A stretch of 43,256 nt of DNA from Bacteroidota bacterium (GTDB taxonomy: Bacteria > Bacteroidota > Bacteroidia > Cytophagales > Cyclobacteriaceae): the NCBI GenBank assembly GCA_024280115.1, contig JAJRQT010000176.1, positions 1-43,256 on the forward strand. The letters are read 5' to 3'. The translations under genes and the position numbers were made by a program. Under the pieces are notes generated by a model. The model made no database searches and was not told where the DNA came from. It saw only the letters and a list, made by a program, of their open reading frames with translations. Positions 9,718-17,499 of the stretch are shown in pieces (the first letter of the stretch is position 1; the number at the start of each line of letters is the position of its first letter).

Positions 9718-11307
9718 TTAAGCTTGTTTTTGCTCCATATATTCATCATAAGTGCCCAATTTATCTGTATATCCATCAGATGAGATTTCTATAATTCTTG
9801 TTGCAACAGTTTGCGTAAAAGTATGATCATGAGAGGTAAACAATACGGTGCCGGGAAAATTTTGTAAAGCATTGTTGAAAGCCGTGATGGATTCGAGGTC
9901 GAGATGATTGGTCGGCTCATCGAGAATTAGTAGGTTGGCGCCTGGCAGCATCATTCTTGATATCATACACCTTACTTTTTCACCACCGGAGAGCACATTG
10001 CATTTTTTCAGAGTTTCCTGTCCTGAGAAAAGCATTTTACCCAGAAAGCCACGAATATAGACTTCATCTTTTTCATCTTTGGAAAATTGCCGAAGCCAGT
10101 CGATCAGGTTATCATCTGAATTAAAATACTTTGAATTTTCATTTGGCAGATATCCTCTCGTAATTGTTTGTCCGAATTTAAATTCACCTGAATCTGCATT
10201 TTCTTCATTCATAAGAATTTTGAAAAGTGTGGTGATTGCCAGGGAATCCTTACCTACGAAAGCGATTTTATCTCCCTTATTTACAAAAAGATCCAGCTTA
10301 TTTATCAGGGGCTTTCCATCGATTGATTTACTGAGGTTTTTAATCTCTAAAATCTGATCACCTGCAGTTCTGTTTTGAGTGAAAATAATTGCTGGATATT
10401 TCCTCGAAGAAGGTTTAATTTCTGAAATGTTTATTTTATCCAATAACTTTTTACGACTGGTCGCTTGCTTCGATTTGGCAGCGTTGGCGCTGAACCTGGC
10501 AATGAAATCCATCAATTCTTTTTTCTTTTCCGCTGCTTTTTTATTTGCGGAAGTTCTTTGGGAGAGCGCGAGTTGACTGGATTCGTACCAAAATGTATAA
10601 TTCCCAGTGTATATCTTTATGGCACCGAAATCAATATCGGCAACATGAGTACAGACTGTATCTATAAAGTGCCTGTCGTGAGATACCACGATTACGGTAT
10701 TTTTAAAATTCAGCAGGTAGTCTTCCAGCCATGATACAGTCTGAATGTCCAAATCATTGGTTGGTTCATCCAGAATTAGAATATCGGGATTTCCGAAGAG
10801 CGCTTGAGCAAGCAGAACCCGTACTTTCTGATGACCATTCAGCTCTTTTAATGGCGTGTAGTGAAATTTTTCTTTAATTTCTAAACCACTCAATAATGCG
10901 GCAGCATCAGATTCAGCATTCCACCCATCCATTTCTGCGAATTCCATTTCCAGATCAGAAGCTTTGTTGCCATCCTCTTCAGAAAAATCTTCTTTGGCAT
11001 AGATGACTTCTTTTTCTTTCATTATTTCCCACAGTTTGCTATGTCCCATCATGACGGTATCGAGCACTGTTATTTCATCATATTCATGGTGATCTTGTCT
11101 AAGGACAGACATTCTTTTGCCAGGTTCAATATTGATAAAACCCGAATTTGGGGCCACTTCTCCTGTGAGAATTTTTAGAAAGGTTGATTTTCCCGCACCA
11201 TTTGCACCTATTATACCATAGCAGTTACCAGGTGTAAATTTGATGTTTACTTCATCGAAAAGCACCCTTTTACCATAGGCCAGGGAGATATTATTTGTAG
11301 AGATCAT
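9718..11307 (-). CDS. ybiT: ABC-F family ATPase, YbiT-like
   Basis: 529 residues, two fused ABC nucleotide-binding domains without membrane segments, hence the ABC-F class that acts on ribosomes. Domain 1 has Walker A GANGAGKST (residues about 34-42), an altered signature LNGHQKVRVLLAQ and Walker B LILDEPTNDLD. The linker has the SANAAKSKQATSRKKLLDKI segment shared with YbiT. Domain 2 has a strongly altered Walker A (GKDSLAITT in place of GxxGxGKST) but an intact signature LSGGEKVRCMISRMM and Walker B LILDEPTNHLD. Length and order match YbiT (about 530). The degenerate second P-loop suggests only site 1 binds ATP classically; I believe similar changes occur in other Bacteroidota homologues, so this may be lineage-wide rather than damage. 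Known ABC-F roles are ribosome rescue or antibiotic protection; the substrate here is not known. Confidence 0.9.
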   Translation of the reverse strand: MISTNNISLAYGKRVLFDEVNIKFTPGNCYGIIGANGAGKSTFLKILTGEVAPNSGFINIEPGKRMSVLRQDHHEYDEITVLDTVMMGHSKLWEIMKEKEVIYAKEDFSEEDGNKASDLEMEFAEMDGWNAESDAAALLSGLEIKEKFHYTPLKELNGHQKVRVLLAQALFGNPDILILDEPTNDLDIQTVSWLEDYLLNFKNTVIVVSHDRHFIDTVCTHVADIDFGAIKIYTGNYTFWYESSQLALSQRTSANKKAAEKKKELMDFIARFSANAAKSKQATSRKKLLDKINISEIKPSSRKYPAIIFTQNRTAGDQILEIKNLSKSIDGKPLINKLDLFVNKGDKIAFVGKDSLAITTLFKILMNEENADSGEFKFGQTITRGYLPNENSKYFNSDDNLIDWLRQFSKDEKDEVYIRGFLGKMLFSGQETLKKCNVLSGGEKVRCMISRMMLPGANLLILDEPTNHLDLESITAFNNALQNFPGTVLFTSHDHTFTQTVATRIIEISSDGYTDKLGTYDEYMEQKQA

Positions 11308-11513
11308 ATTGATTCAAGATTTTGAAGCCGCAAAAGTACGGGTTTTAAACAGTAATAGAAAACCGGATAATAATATAATCAGAGATTGATTTTTTTTCAG
11401 TCGAATTTCTGACAAATAATTTGATTTTGTCTTCTGAGCGAGCTTTTTTACAATAATATCTTTCTTTTTTGCGCAAATAGTTGAAATATCAAAACAGTAT
11501 AAACATATCAAAC

Positions 11514-12017
11514 ATGGTAATAAAAGTCAGTAGGTTTTTACAAAAAGCAATTGGTTCAGTTTTGTTGATTTGGTTTTTACTGATGTTTGCTTTGGATACT
11601 TCAACAGCCCAGGAGATGAGCAACGAATCAGCTCATGCCAACATAAAAAAAGGAATTGGCATATCGGGTTACGATCTTGTGGCTTATTTTATCGATGATA
11701 AGGCCATTAAAGGGAACAAAAAGATTACCGCCATTCATAAAGGGATAACTTACTATTTTAGCTCAGGAGATCATAAAAAATTATTTTTGGAGAATACTGA
11801 GCAATATATTCCGGCCTATGGTGGTTGGTGTGCATATGCAATGGGGCTGGATGGGAGCAAGGTCAAAATCGATCCAAAAACCTTTAAAATAGTGGATGGT
11901 AAACTATATTTGTTTTACAATTTTTATCTCAACAACACCCTCAAGGATTGGAATAAAAATGAAAAGGAGTTGTTGGAAAAAGCAGATAGATATTGGGCGG
12001 AATTGATAAAGGAATAA
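11514..12017 (+). CDS. YHS-domain secreted protein
   Basis: 167 residues from the ATG at 11514; an in-frame TTG at 11481 would add 11 residues, but the ATG places the hydrophobic signal segment (GSVLLIWFLLMFALDTSTAQ) in the usual position. The mature part is a YHS domain: GIGISGYDLVAYFIDDKAIK, ITYYFSSGDHKKLFLENTEQ, YIPAYGGWCAYAMG. This family is related to TRASH/heme-metal-binding folds and is often found near metal-handling genes, though here it is separated from the copper island by the next gene. Periplasmic or membrane-anchored. A strong bidirectional terminator follows the stop. Role unknown; a metal- or haem-related function is possible but not shown. Confidence 0.85.
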   Translation: MVIKVSRFLQKAIGSVLLIWFLLMFALDTSTAQEMSNESAHANIKKGIGISGYDLVAYFIDDKAIKGNKKITAIHKGITYYFSSGDHKKLFLENTEQYIPAYGGWCAYAMGLDGSKVKIDPKTFKIVDGKLYLFYNFYLNNTLKDWNKNEKELLEKADRYWAELIKE

Positions 12018-12048
12018 AAAAGGCTTTCTGGATTGAAAGCCTTTTTTT
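12016..12048. terminator. Bidirectional intrinsic terminator
   Basis: Perfect 12-base-pair inverted repeat AAAAAGGCTTTC / GAAAGCCTTTTT with a six-base loop (TGGATT), flanked by A-run and T-run. It lies between the convergent YHS gene and the secreted protein on the minus strand, so it can serve both. Confidence 0.9.
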
Positions 12049-12057
12049 GCGATTTCT

Positions 12058-12888
12058 TTATTTCATTAATTCAGGAACATTGGTATAAATCAAGTCACCA
12101 TGCCATGGATCTCTGTATTTATTGACGGACTTAAAGAATTCTTTTCTTTTATCCTCATCCGGCCAATGAGCCTCAATTAGTTTACTATTTGTTGAGTTTT
12201 CTCTATCATTCATAGCTTCCAACTCAACCATAGATTTCATAACAAATACTTCTACCAATTCTCTACTGTCCGAACCATATAAATGTCTCATTGGATGGTA
12301 AGCTAAAATATCATCATTCTTATGAATCACATTTTCGATATACTCTTTTCTTAGTGCCTGAATCTCTTCTGTTTTCCCGTCTTCAGGCCATGCCATATGT
12401 GTGGTTCTGGCATAGTAAATCAGGGGCTTTGATGGTTTTTCTGCCAGGTTTTTACCTAGCGATAAACCGGAGTAAATCTCATCGGAGTGCATATTGCTGT
12501 AATATGCGCTTTGTTTTTTGAAAAAAGCTTTCCTCTCATCTTCATCGGGCCAGCCTTCCTTTGCGAGTTCACTACTTCTATCGGCAGCCTTTTCTACATT
12601 CTCCCAATTCGAATAAACTTGTACAAACAGAATTTCCGACATATCCGGAGTGTAATTGTGCAGCAACACATTTGTACCAATAATGTACTCATTTTTCATG
12701 GTGACTTTTTCATGATATTCAGTTTCCAATTTCTTCCATTCTTTCATGGAAAAATTCTCATATTCCATGTTCCAATGTGCTCTTGTAACTGAAATGATAG
12801 GAGGAGGGTCGTCCTGGGCTTTTACTTGAATTGTTGAAAAAGAAATTAGACAAAAAACAATTGTGACAATAAAATAATGCCTTTTCAT
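12058..12888 (-). CDS. Secreted protein with two tandem ~110-residue repeats
   Basis: 276 residues with a signal peptide (ending IQVKAQ). The mature chain is an internal duplication: each half begins with an aromatic/His beta segment (SVTRAHWNMEY... and YARTTHMAWPE...), has a central segment of the type LLHNYTPDMSEILFVQVYS / HPMRHLYGSDSRELVEVFVM, and ends with the same motif, WPDEDERKAFFKKQSAYYS and WPDEDKRKEFFKSVNKYRD, followed by HSDEIYS / HGDLIYT. The pattern of repeated alpha/beta units with paired histidines resembles a fused dimeric alpha/beta barrel (ABM/NIPSNAP-like), but I do not recognise the family. Periplasmic or secreted; function unknown. Monocistronic, with a shared terminator downstream. 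Confidence 0.8.
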   Translation of the reverse strand: MKRHYFIVTIVFCLISFSTIQVKAQDDPPPIISVTRAHWNMEYENFSMKEWKKLETEYHEKVTMKNEYIIGTNVLLHNYTPDMSEILFVQVYSNWENVEKAADRSSELAKEGWPDEDERKAFFKKQSAYYSNMHSDEIYSGLSLGKNLAEKPSKPLIYYARTTHMAWPEDGKTEEIQALRKEYIENVIHKNDDILAYHPMRHLYGSDSRELVEVFVMKSMVELEAMNDRENSTNSKLIEAHWPDEDKRKEFFKSVNKYRDPWHGDLIYTNVPELMK

Positions 12889-13256
12889 GGGTTAAGGGAT
12901 TTAGTTAATAATTGATTAAAATAGGTTAAGTCATCTGTTGGTTGCAGATAACAATTGAAATGTAGCAAAAATTTGTGATTTAAAAAATAAAGTAAAATTG
13001 TTTCACTGATTTCAACCCATGATAAAACTAATAAATGTTTAAAAAAGTATAATGCAATTGAATGAGATGAATATCCATAAATCTCGTAATCGAGTTTATA
13101 TTTCTTTAAAATATAGTGCATTTATACACGTCAGAAAACAAATTCAAATTATTCTAATTTTGCCTTTGCCATACTCAGAAAAATTATGGCGTCTTTATAA
13201 GTTTTGAATCTTTATGATTATTTAAATAATTTGAGAATAATATAACAACATATATT
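12889..13256. other. Intergenic region, no supported gene
   Basis: AT-rich divergent spacer between the secreted duplicated protein (minus) and the disrupted small membrane-protein gene (plus). It should hold both promoters. An open frame on the minus strand (12885-13121) has low-complexity aromatic/Leu composition and is not supported. Confidence 0.4.
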
Positions 13257-13539
13257 ATGGCACAGGTAAGATTGGAATTGAAAGATTTAACTATTTTAAG
13301 AGCTAAAAAATACTGGCAGATTTATTTTGTGATAGTTATCCAGCTTTCCTGGCTTGCAGCTTTAAAATGCGCCTCACAATTTTTCCTTAACGAACAACGG
13401 GTATCCTCCGGGCTATGACCTTATCGGAATGACTGTAAAAATTATTGGTTACCTCTATAAAACCTGTACGGCAATTCTTTTATATTTGGGATTAGGTGGA
13501 AGTACTAAATCTGCATTGAATATATTTAATGACTCATAA
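13257..13539 (+). pseudogene. Small membrane-protein gene apparently split by a frameshift
   Basis: Frame 1 from the ATG at 13257 reads a 53-residue product (start MAQVRLELKDLTILRAKKYW, then hydrophobic IYFVIVIQLSWLAAL) that stops at TGA 13416-13418. A second frame (+1 relative) is open from about 13365 to TAA at 13537-13539 and reads NNGYPPGYDLIGMTVKIIGY followed by a hydrophobic segment and NIFNDS. The two frames overlap at about 13365-13415, where a T5 run lies, so one lost or gained base would join them into a two-helix membrane protein of about 93 residues. Alternatively the downstream part may start at the ATG at 13424 as its own tiny gene. Family unknown; it precedes the AraC regulator by 38 bases. 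Confidence 0.45.
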
Positions 13540-13577
13540 GTTCACTGAGAATCGAGAAGAACCGTATAATAAAATTA

Positions 13578-14147
13578 ATGGAATCTACTACCCACTATAT
13601 AAAGAACATGGTTTGTCCGCGTTGTATCGACACGGTAAAAGATATTTTTGATGAATTAAAAATAGAAACTACTTCGGTACAGTTGGGAGCGGTGGTTACA
13701 CCCTCGGACATTTTACCAGCACAGAAAGTAGAGATCGAGCAAAGGTTGTCTGCAAAAGGATTTGAGTTGTTACAGGATAATAAATCCAAACTCATTAGTA
13801 AAATTAAAGCCATCATTATTGATCAAATTCACTATAAAGGGACTGCTCTGAAGGTCAATTTTTCAACTGTTATCGCAGATAAATTAAATCATGGATATCC
13901 ATCTCTCAGCAGACTTTTTTCTTCTGTTGAAGGTATTACCATTGAACGATTCATCTTGAAACAAAAGGTTGAGCATGTAAAAGAATTATTGTTTTATGAC
14001 GAATTGACCTTATCAGAAATCGCCTTTCAGATGGATTACAGCAGTGTGGCACATCTTTCTGCTCAATTCAAAAAAGAGACGGGCATGACACCTTCCGAAT
14101 TTAAAAAAATGCGAAAACCGGGTCATAAATCCCTGGACTCGCTGTAG
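13578..14147 (+). CDS. AraC-type regulator with N-terminal HMA-like CPRC domain (copper sensor candidate 1)
   Basis: 189 residues. Residues 1-70 look like a heavy-metal-associated (HMA) ferredoxin-like domain: HYIKNMVCPRCIDTVKDIF carries a CxxC metal motif in the loop position used by HMA domains. Residues about 85-185 are an AraC-type double helix-turn-helix: LSRLFSSVEGITIERFILKQ, LTLSEIAFQMDYSSVAHLSA, then QFKKETGMTPSEFKKMR, the standard AraC second HTH. Known AraC proteins bind two half-sites next to promoters; here the HMA-like half would sense Cu(I) directly. It lies upstream of copA in the same direction, with a 126-base gap that contains a shared motif. A paralogue lies at 34829-35371 at the other end of the island. 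Confidence 0.85.
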   Translation: MESTTHYIKNMVCPRCIDTVKDIFDELKIETTSVQLGAVVTPSDILPAQKVEIEQRLSAKGFELLQDNKSKLISKIKAIIIDQIHYKGTALKVNFSTVIADKLNHGYPSLSRLFSSVEGITIERFILKQKVEHVKELLFYDELTLSEIAFQMDYSSVAHLSAQFKKETGMTPSEFKKMRKPGHKSLDSL

Positions 14148-14214
14148 AGAGCGCAACTGGTTCTCATTGAGATTATAACCTACCCGTGGACAAAATCATA
14201 TAAAGGATTCTCTC

Positions 14215-14228
14215 AATTATGTAACAAA
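14215..14228 (+). promoter_or_regulatory. Candidate shared regulatory motif upstream of copA
   Basis: AATTATGTAACAAA, 45 bases before the copA start. It fits the pattern AATTWYRTAACAWA that I also see before both HYC_CC_PP genes and before the gene at 28918. It is a candidate operator for the AraC-HMA regulators; assignment is inference from position and similarity only. Confidence 0.4.
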
Positions 14229-14273
14229 TATTCTGTCCTCCATGCTGACTTTTGTAAAGTAAATTATAAAATC

Positions 14274-16529
14274 ATGGAACAAGAAGCCGTCGTAATAAGT
14301 AATTATTCTAATACAACTAAGGAGAATCTCAAGGTATCAGGAATGACCTGTGCTTCTTGTGCCATCAGTCTTGAAACCTATCTGAAACCACTCGATGGCG
14401 TAGCCAATGTATCAGTAAATTATCCAAACCAATCCGTTGCAATTGACTATGATAAAAATGTAGTATCTATAGAAAAGATACAAGAAACGGCAAAAGAAAT
14501 TGGCTATGATATACTCACGGGAGAAACCAATGAGACACAGGAAACTTTTGAAAAAATAGAAGCGAAAAGGTTAGATTCACTCAAATCAAAGCTGGTATTT
14601 TCGGCTATTTTTTCAGTTCCAGTATTTATTATGGCCATGTTTTTTATGGGTCAAATTCCTTACGAAAACTGGATCATGATGGGACTTTCTATTCCTGTAC
14701 TATTTTGGAGTGGGGCTGAGTTTTTTGTGATTGCGTGGAAAAAACTGCAGCATTTCTCTGCCAACATGGATACCCTTGTCGCCTTAAGCACAGGCGTAGC
14801 TTTCTCCTTTAGTGTATTTAATACTGTTTATCCGCAATATTTTCTGGATCGGGGAATGACTCCCCATGTATATTTCGAATCAGCCGTTATCATTATCACG
14901 CTTATCCTTTTAGGAAGATACCTAGAAGAGCGGGCAAAAAGTAAAACCTCCTCTGCGATAAAAAAGTTGATTGGTTTAAGGCCAAAGCAGGTAACTGTTA
15001 TTAGAAATGGCGAAGAACAAGTCATTTTGTTTGATGAGATTATCAAAGGGGAACGTATTATTCTCAAACCCGGAGACAAAGTTCCTGTCGATGGAAAGGT
15101 TAAAAATGGAAGTTCTTTTATAGATGAAAGCATGATTTCCGGAGAGCCCATCCATATTGAGAAGGTGAGGGGAGATGAAGTTTTGGCGGGAACTATAAAT
15201 CAAAAAGGAGCTTTAGTAATAATTGCAAACAAGGTAGGAAATGAGACTTTGCTCTCTCAAATCATACAACTTGTAGAGCAAGCGCAGGCCAGCAAACCGG
15301 CCATTCAAAAACTGGTCGATAAGGTTGCCGGCATATTTGTTCCTATAGTTATTGGCATTTCAATTCTTACCTTCATTGTTTGGTATATTTTTGGCCCTGA
15401 ACCTCCCATTACCTATGCTTTGCTTGCACTTATTACTGTGCTGATCATCGCTTGTCCTTGTGCTTTGGGGTTGGCAACTCCAACTGCATTAATGGTTGGG
15501 ATCGGCAGAGGGGCACAACAGGGAATTCTGATTAAAGATGCGCAATCACTGGAAACAGCTTACAAAGTTGATGCCTTAATTCTGGACAAAACAGGTACTA
15601 TAACGGAAGGTAAACCTAAAGTGACTGATCTCATTTGGGCAACAGGGGTTCGCTCCGGTCAACTTGGAAAAATACTGTTAGCAATAGAAGCCCATTCTGA
15701 GCACCCCATAGCTGAGTCCATTGTTCAATACTTAAAAGAGATTAATACAAAAAGAATTACCATTGACTCATTTGAAAGCATTACAGGAATGGGGGCGAAA
15801 GCTATATTCGAGGACAGTACATTTATGGTAGGCAACCAAAAATTAATGTTGGAACAGGATATAGAAATTTCAGAAGATCTATTGCAAAAAGCTGAATCCT
15901 TAAAATCCGAGGCTAAAACAATTGTATTCTTTAGTCATAATAATAAAGCTGAAGCAATTATTGCTGTTGCAGATAAGGTAAAAGAAAACGCTCCTGATGC
16001 TATTCGAAAGATTCAGCAGATGGGCATTGACGTTTATATGTTGACCGGTGACAATGAAAAAACGGCCGCAGTCATTGCAGAAAAGGTTGGCATAAAGCAT
16101 TTTATAGCAAATGTGATGCCCACAGACAAAGGCAATTTTGTTGAAGAATTGCAAAGAAAAGGAAAAACTGTAGCTATGGCGGGAGATGGAATAAATGATG
16201 CACATGCACTGGCTCAATCCGATGTTGGAATTGCAATGGGAGGAGGAACGGATATCGCCATGGAGAGCGCTTCTATTACTTTGATGCATTCGGATTTGAG
16301 ACAAATTTCAAAAGCTATTAAGCTTTCAAAGGCCACCATGAAAACGATTCGCCAAAATTTATTTTGGGCGTTTATTTACAACCTGGTAGCCATTCCAATA
16401 GCTGCGGGCATACTTTATCCGTTGTTTGGGTTTCTTTTGAATCCAATGATAGCAGGAGCTGCGATGTCAATGAGTTCAATTTCAGTATTGACCAACAGCT
16501 TGAGATTAAAGAAAAGTGTAATCAATTGA
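14274..16529 (+). CDS. copA: Copper-exporting P1B-type ATPase
   Basis: 751 residues, complete P1B ATPase that pumps Cu(I) from cytosol to periplasm using ATP. One N-terminal HMA domain with GMTCASC (residues about 23-29), eight membrane segments, the intramembrane CPC metal site in IIACPCALGLATPTALMVG (about 390-410), phosphorylation motif DKTGT (D about 438), SEHP (about 474-477), TGDN (about 591-594) and hinge GDGINDAHALAQSDVGIAMG. The membrane-7/8 segments contain YNLVAIPIAAG and MSMSSISVLTNSLRL, the Tyr-Asn and Met-Ser-Ser residues that define the Cu(I) (P1B-1) subgroup. Length is normal for Bacteroidota CopA. It follows the AraC-HMA gene and precedes a small HMA protein. Confidence 0.95.
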   Translation: MEQEAVVISNYSNTTKENLKVSGMTCASCAISLETYLKPLDGVANVSVNYPNQSVAIDYDKNVVSIEKIQETAKEIGYDILTGETNETQETFEKIEAKRLDSLKSKLVFSAIFSVPVFIMAMFFMGQIPYENWIMMGLSIPVLFWSGAEFFVIAWKKLQHFSANMDTLVALSTGVAFSFSVFNTVYPQYFLDRGMTPHVYFESAVIIITLILLGRYLEERAKSKTSSAIKKLIGLRPKQVTVIRNGEEQVILFDEIIKGERIILKPGDKVPVDGKVKNGSSFIDESMISGEPIHIEKVRGDEVLAGTINQKGALVIIANKVGNETLLSQIIQLVEQAQASKPAIQKLVDKVAGIFVPIVIGISILTFIVWYIFGPEPPITYALLALITVLIIACPCALGLATPTALMVGIGRGAQQGILIKDAQSLETAYKVDALILDKTGTITEGKPKVTDLIWATGVRSGQLGKILLAIEAHSEHPIAESIVQYLKEINTKRITIDSFESITGMGAKAIFEDSTFMVGNQKLMLEQDIEISEDLLQKAESLKSEAKTIVFFSHNNKAEAIIAVADKVKENAPDAIRKIQQMGIDVYMLTGDNEKTAAVIAEKVGIKHFIANVMPTDKGNFVEELQRKGKTVAMAGDGINDAHALAQSDVGIAMGGGTDIAMESASITLMHSDLRQISKAIKLSKATMKTIRQNLFWAFIYNLVAIPIAAGILYPLFGFLLNPMIAGAAMSMSSISVLTNSLRLKKSVIN

Positions 16530-16651
16530 TGTACAGGTAACACCAAAAGAATAATGATTGAATACGAGAATGAATATTTAGCAAATAACCAACTTTATAG
16601 CATTTATACACTCATACTAAAATAATTATAGAACCAATAATTTCAGCAAAT

Positions 16652-16861
16652 ATGAAAACGGTAAAATATAAAACCAATATCAATTGTGAAGGATGCATCA
16701 AATCAGTAACTCCTTTTTTAAATGTACTAGACAATGTTGATAACTGGAAAGTTGATATTGAAAATCCGGATAAAATCCTTGAAGTAAGTCTGGAAGATGA
16801 AAATCAAAATGTTGTGATTGAAGCTGTAAAAAAGGCAGGTTATGAAATTAAAGAGTTATAA
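16652..16861 (+). CDS. Small HMA-domain metallochaperone-like protein
   Basis: 69 residues, a single HMA fold with no signal peptide, thus cytosolic: TVKYKTNINCEGCIKSVTPF contains CxxC (NCEGC), and the end KKAGYEIKEL is the usual last strand. It differs from classical CopZ in having Asn rather than Met before the first Cys. It probably carries Cu(I) to CopA, whose gene is 122 bases upstream, or buffers it. The gap contains no clear terminator, so co-transcription with copA is possible. Confidence 0.85.
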   Translation: MKTVKYKTNINCEGCIKSVTPFLNVLDNVDNWKVDIENPDKILEVSLEDENQNVVIEAVKKAGYEIKEL

Positions 16862-16918
16862 GGGACCTTTGAAATGATATTAAAACTGAATTATTCCCTT
16901 AGAAGGTTAAAAAGTGAA

Positions 16919-16932
16919 AATTTCATAACATA
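16919..16932 (+). promoter_or_regulatory. Candidate shared regulatory motif upstream of HYC_CC_PP copy 1
   Basis: AATTTCATAACATA, 70 bases before the GTG start at 17003. The same 14 bases occur at almost the same distance before HYC_CC_PP copy 2 (29413-29426), preceded in both by AGTGA. Part of this agreement comes from the block duplication. Confidence 0.4.
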
Positions 16933-17002
16933 TTGTCAAAATAATATAAATCTAACAGATATCGCACACGTATATTTACATGAATTTTAATTTAACGCTT
17001 AG

Positions 17003-17395
17003 GTGAAAAATATTTTCCACATATCTTTTTTTATAGTTCTTATGGGAATAGTTATCTCTGTTCCTATTACCAATCATTATTGTGGAGGAATATTGACTCA
17101 GGAAACAATGAGTCAAAGTGATGAACATGCCTGTTGTGCACAGGAGGAGGAGAGCGCTTCAAATGAATGCTGTGAAATTGAGATTCATTTCTTTAGCGAG
17201 GATCATCACTTAAATATCACCTTTTCAAATTTCGAACTGGACAATTTATCAGATTATTGGACAGAAAATTTACTTTTCGATGTTGACCTTAGATTTGACA
17301 CATATCAATTTACAAAAGGTTATATAAATTCATCTGACACACCTCCCAAAAATGAGACAGGATTGTACAAGTACGTGCAATCACTTCTTATTTGA
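17003..17395 (+). CDS. HYC_CC_PP family protein, copy 1
   Basis: 130 residues, starting with GTG (no earlier ATG in frame). It has the three hallmarks that name the family: HYC in ITNHYCGG just after the N-terminal hydrophobic segment, CC pairs (HACCAQ, NECCEIE) in the middle, and PP in SDTPPKNETGLYKYVQSLL at the C-terminus. The N-terminus (FHISFFIVLMGIVISVPI) is a membrane anchor or signal. Members occur in Bacteroidota beside copper efflux genes; the Cys and His residues suggest a periplasmic copper-binding role, which is inference. It opens the cus operon: cusA starts 104 bases downstream, after a conserved inverted repeat. Confidence 0.85.
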   Translation: MKNIFHISFFIVLMGIVISVPITNHYCGGILTQETMSQSDEHACCAQEEESASNECCEIEIHFFSEDHHLNITFSNFELDNLSDYWTENLLFDVDLRFDTYQFTKGYINSSDTPPKNETGLYKYVQSLLI

Positions 17396-17411
17396 ATCAC
17401 TTCAATAAATT

Positions 17412-17436
17412 CTTATTTAAATTCCTTTTAAATAAG
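17412..17436. repeat. Inverted repeat between HYC_CC_PP and cusA, copy 1
   Basis: Perfect arms CTTATTTAAA and TTTAAATAAG with a five-base loop. It is not followed by a T-run, so it is a poor terminator. The same arms with a four-base loop occur at 29901-29924 in the duplicated block. It could be an operator or an mRNA hairpin that tunes cusA expression. Confidence 0.7.
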
Positions 17437-17499
17437 ACCATCATTATCTTATTAAGACAACTATAAATAATCTAAATTGGAGATTAAATTCTAATTCTT

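Noticed and set aside
11481..11513. TTG start for the YHS protein
   Set aside because: The ATG at 11514 gives a better-placed signal peptide.
15900..16304. 134-codon minus-strand frame inside copA
   Set aside because: Opposite-strand shadow over the conserved TGDN and GDGIND region of the ATPase.
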